A stretch of DNA of 64,000 nt. Source: Shewanella corallii. GTDB taxonomy: Bacteria; Pseudomonadota; Gammaproteobacteria; Enterobacterales; Shewanellaceae. Location: the NCBI RefSeq assembly GCF_023349125.1, contig NZ_JAKIKT010000001.1, positions 558,001-622,000 on the forward strand, read 5' to 3'. Below, piece by piece: positions 62,491 to 64,000 of this stretch (its first letter is position 1; every line of letters begins with the position of its first letter). A model generated the notes under the pieces. The model saw only the letters and a program-made list of their open reading frames with translations. It did no database searches and was not told where the DNA came from. The position numbers and the translations under genes are program-made.

Positions 62491-63853
62491 ATGGCTGTGA
62501 GTTGATATCGGCAGTGAGCTGCTGCTGAGCACCCTGGCTCAGGAGTGCCGTCAGGGTGTGCCAGTCCATCGTCTGGTAACGTGCCAGTGAAATATCCGGA
62601 TTGATCGCCAGGCCAGAGATCCGATTTCCATGGTTATCATAAAACAGGCTGGTGGATGCGCTTAATGTGATTCCAGAGTAAGGCAGCCTCAGTTGAGTGC
62701 GTGGACTGAAGTCTCCGGCAAACCGGGTTCCAGCCAGGGTGACGTTGGGTAGATGACGTGCAAGATAAGCAAGCCGAGCACAGGCACGACTGCAATCTGT
62801 ATTAACGATAACCACCACAGATGAGAAGGCGTTGGTGGTCCCTGTTGCTTCTTCAAAGTTAAATTGCCCCGAGAATATCGGGCTTAGTCCATTCTGTTCA
62901 TGGCTGTTCCCCGTCTGAATTAACCCCAATTGCTCCAGCTGGTGGTGCTTATGGGCACCAAAGGGGCGATATCGAGCCGTGAGTCCGGGCAACTGTCTGC
63001 CACCGGCGAGCTTGGCCAGCAGAGGTTTAAGGGTCTCAGGGTTGCCGTCGCTGGCACCACTGATATCCAGAATCAGGGCATCACGTTTCATTGCCTGGGC
63101 AAGCATATGGTGGCTCAGGTTATCCAGATCTGCCACCACAAGCAGAGCGGCATTATCGGCAAGGTGGCTCAATCTATTCGCTGGAGCTTTGGCAAAGGAT
63201 AAACCGTCATTCTGCTCTAAGAGCCAATAGGTGCGGCTGGAGTCGGCAAGCTCATCGACCAGGGTCAATCTGGGAGGCCGGGAGATATCCAGACCCAGCT
63301 GTTGTCTTAATGACTGTAGTTGCGCCAGTAAGGGGATCAGCACGTCGGGTTCCTGTCTCAGCGAAGCGGGCAGATGTTTACTTGCTTGTTTAAGAAAGCG
63401 TGTCAGCGGCAAGCCATCAATATGGGTGACAAAGGGATAGCGAGGATCCAGCAGTGCACCGTCGCGGGTAGCGAGCCAGCGGCCGTTTTCAGGATAGAGT
63501 TGCAGCGAAAATCGTGAAGGTGAGTCAGCGGCGATATTGACTCCGGGATCGCCAAGTGTCGCCAGCAGCAGGGAGAGGCTATCTCGGTATATGGACAATG
63601 ATTGGCCGGCGGTCCGGGTTCCGGTCAGGCGAAGTTGTCTGTCAATCCCTGCTTTCTGCGCTTTCGGCAACACATGGTAGAACGCCGATTCATTTTCCAG
63701 CCAGCGTTTCACCAGGTAAAGCTCCTGGTTAATCTGAGTTTGGCTGAGACGCTCCGGAAGACTATCCGGTAGCAGAAACCAGCCCAACCTGACGCTGCAG
63801 AGCAGTAAGAACAATATAAACAGGGCGAAAATACCCTTGTAGTCTAACTTCAT
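62489..63853 (-). CDS. S41-like peptidase/tail-specific protease homologue, membrane anchored
   Basis: From ATG 63853, preceded by GGGGAGG, the protein has 454 residues; the frame is open up to the window edge, but the strong ribosome-binding site fixes this start. One N-terminal helix (GIFALFILFLLLCSVRLGWFLL) anchors it. The rest resembles the S41 (tail-specific protease) fold: LDISGASDGNPETLKPLLAKLAG near residue 270 and VVVIVNTDCSRACARLAYLARHLPNVTLAGTRFAGD near 350. The usual Ser-x3-Lys catalytic pattern is not clear (CSRAC), so activity is uncertain. Confidence 0.72.
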   Translation of the reverse strand: MKLDYKGIFALFILFLLLCSVRLGWFLLPDSLPERLSQTQINQELYLVKRWLENESAFYHVLPKAQKAGIDRQLRLTGTRTAGQSLSIYRDSLSLLLATLGDPGVNIAADSPSRFSLQLYPENGRWLATRDGALLDPRYPFVTHIDGLPLTRFLKQASKHLPASLRQEPDVLIPLLAQLQSLRQQLGLDISRPPRLTLVDELADSSRTYWLLEQNDGLSFAKAPANRLSHLADNAALLVVADLDNLSHHMLAQAMKRDALILDISGASDGNPETLKPLLAKLAGGRQLPGLTARYRPFGAHKHHQLEQLGLIQTGNSHEQNGLSPIFSGQFNFEEATGTTNAFSSVVVIVNTDCSRACARLAYLARHLPNVTLAGTRFAGDFSPRTQLRLPYSGITLSASTSLFYDNHGNRISGLAINPDISLARYQTMDWHTLTALLSQGAQQQLTADINSQP

Positions 63854-64000
63854 GAGCCTCCCCATTCCCATGCCGGACGGGGTAAAACCCAAATTCATCC
63901 GGCGACCGGGGGGAGCTAAGTGATTACCGGTCGACGAATCATGCTCCTCCTTTGGGGAGGTGCACAGCAGGTCCATTTGCTGACGATGATTGGCCGGTAA

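Overview
The window is a compact chromosomal stretch of a Gram-negative gammaproteobacterium, most likely in or near the order Alteromonadales (Shewanella/Ferrimonas-like). This rests on the hemA-prfA-prmC-sirB2-sirB1 cluster divergent from lolB, the kdsA, yajQ and yajG/ampG genes, curli secretion genes, and several small families typical of marine gammaproteobacteria (DUF2956, DUF3144, DUF2164, cytochrome P460, DUF4331). GC content looks a little above half. I see no rRNA, tRNA, insertion sequence, prophage or CRISPR array. The taxon is inferred from gene content and not proven.

Layout. 1-5.2 kb: housekeeping (lolB divergent from hemA-prfA-prmC-sirB2-sirB1). 5.2-9.2 kb: DUF819, a small membrane protein, tonB and a DMT transporter lie between sirB1 and kdsA, which adjoin in E. 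coli. 9.3-15.3 kb: kdsA, a second DMT transporter, panE, a VanZ protein, yajQ and a YiaW/YiaV-like pair. 15.5-22.5 kb: a secreted protein plus a large secreted metalloprotease, convergent with a propeller-sensor two-component system. 22.8-26 kb: yajG, periplasmic cyclophilin, a small Cys-tailed protein and ampG. 26.2-33.8 kb: DUF2804, fatty acid hydroxylase, M20 hydrolase, aquaporin, an outer-membrane barrel, a glycerate-dehydrogenase-like enzyme and MAPEG.

33.8-41.7 kb holds the best self-contained system: an ABC export operon (adaptor, 52-residue ORF, ATPase, two permeases) followed by an NtrC-type regulator and its histidine kinase. It is preceded by a -24/-12 sigma-54 promoter and a cluster of GTGTCCG/CGGACAC half-sites, so it looks like an autoregulated export module. 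41.8-46.9 kb: isoaspartyl dipeptidase, csgEFG without curli subunits, and a TetR-controlled aldehyde dehydrogenase with a perfect operator. 47-51.7 kb: stress proteins, then an AraC regulator divergent from two cytochrome P460 genes and a DUF4331 gene.

51.7-53 kb: a purine riboswitch with the adenine-type specificity base precedes a deaminase whose motifs fit adenine deaminase better than classical adenosine deaminase, so ligand and substrate agree. 53-64 kb: DUF924, two PH-domain membrane proteins, small conserved families, a LysE exporter with an S10 carboxypeptidase, a tandem pair of membrane-anchored DsbD-like thioredoxins, a large anchored protein of unknown function, and an S41-like protein at the right edge. 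The only gene-free stretch longer than 300 bases is 33841-34171, which carries a terminator and the sigma-54 control region.
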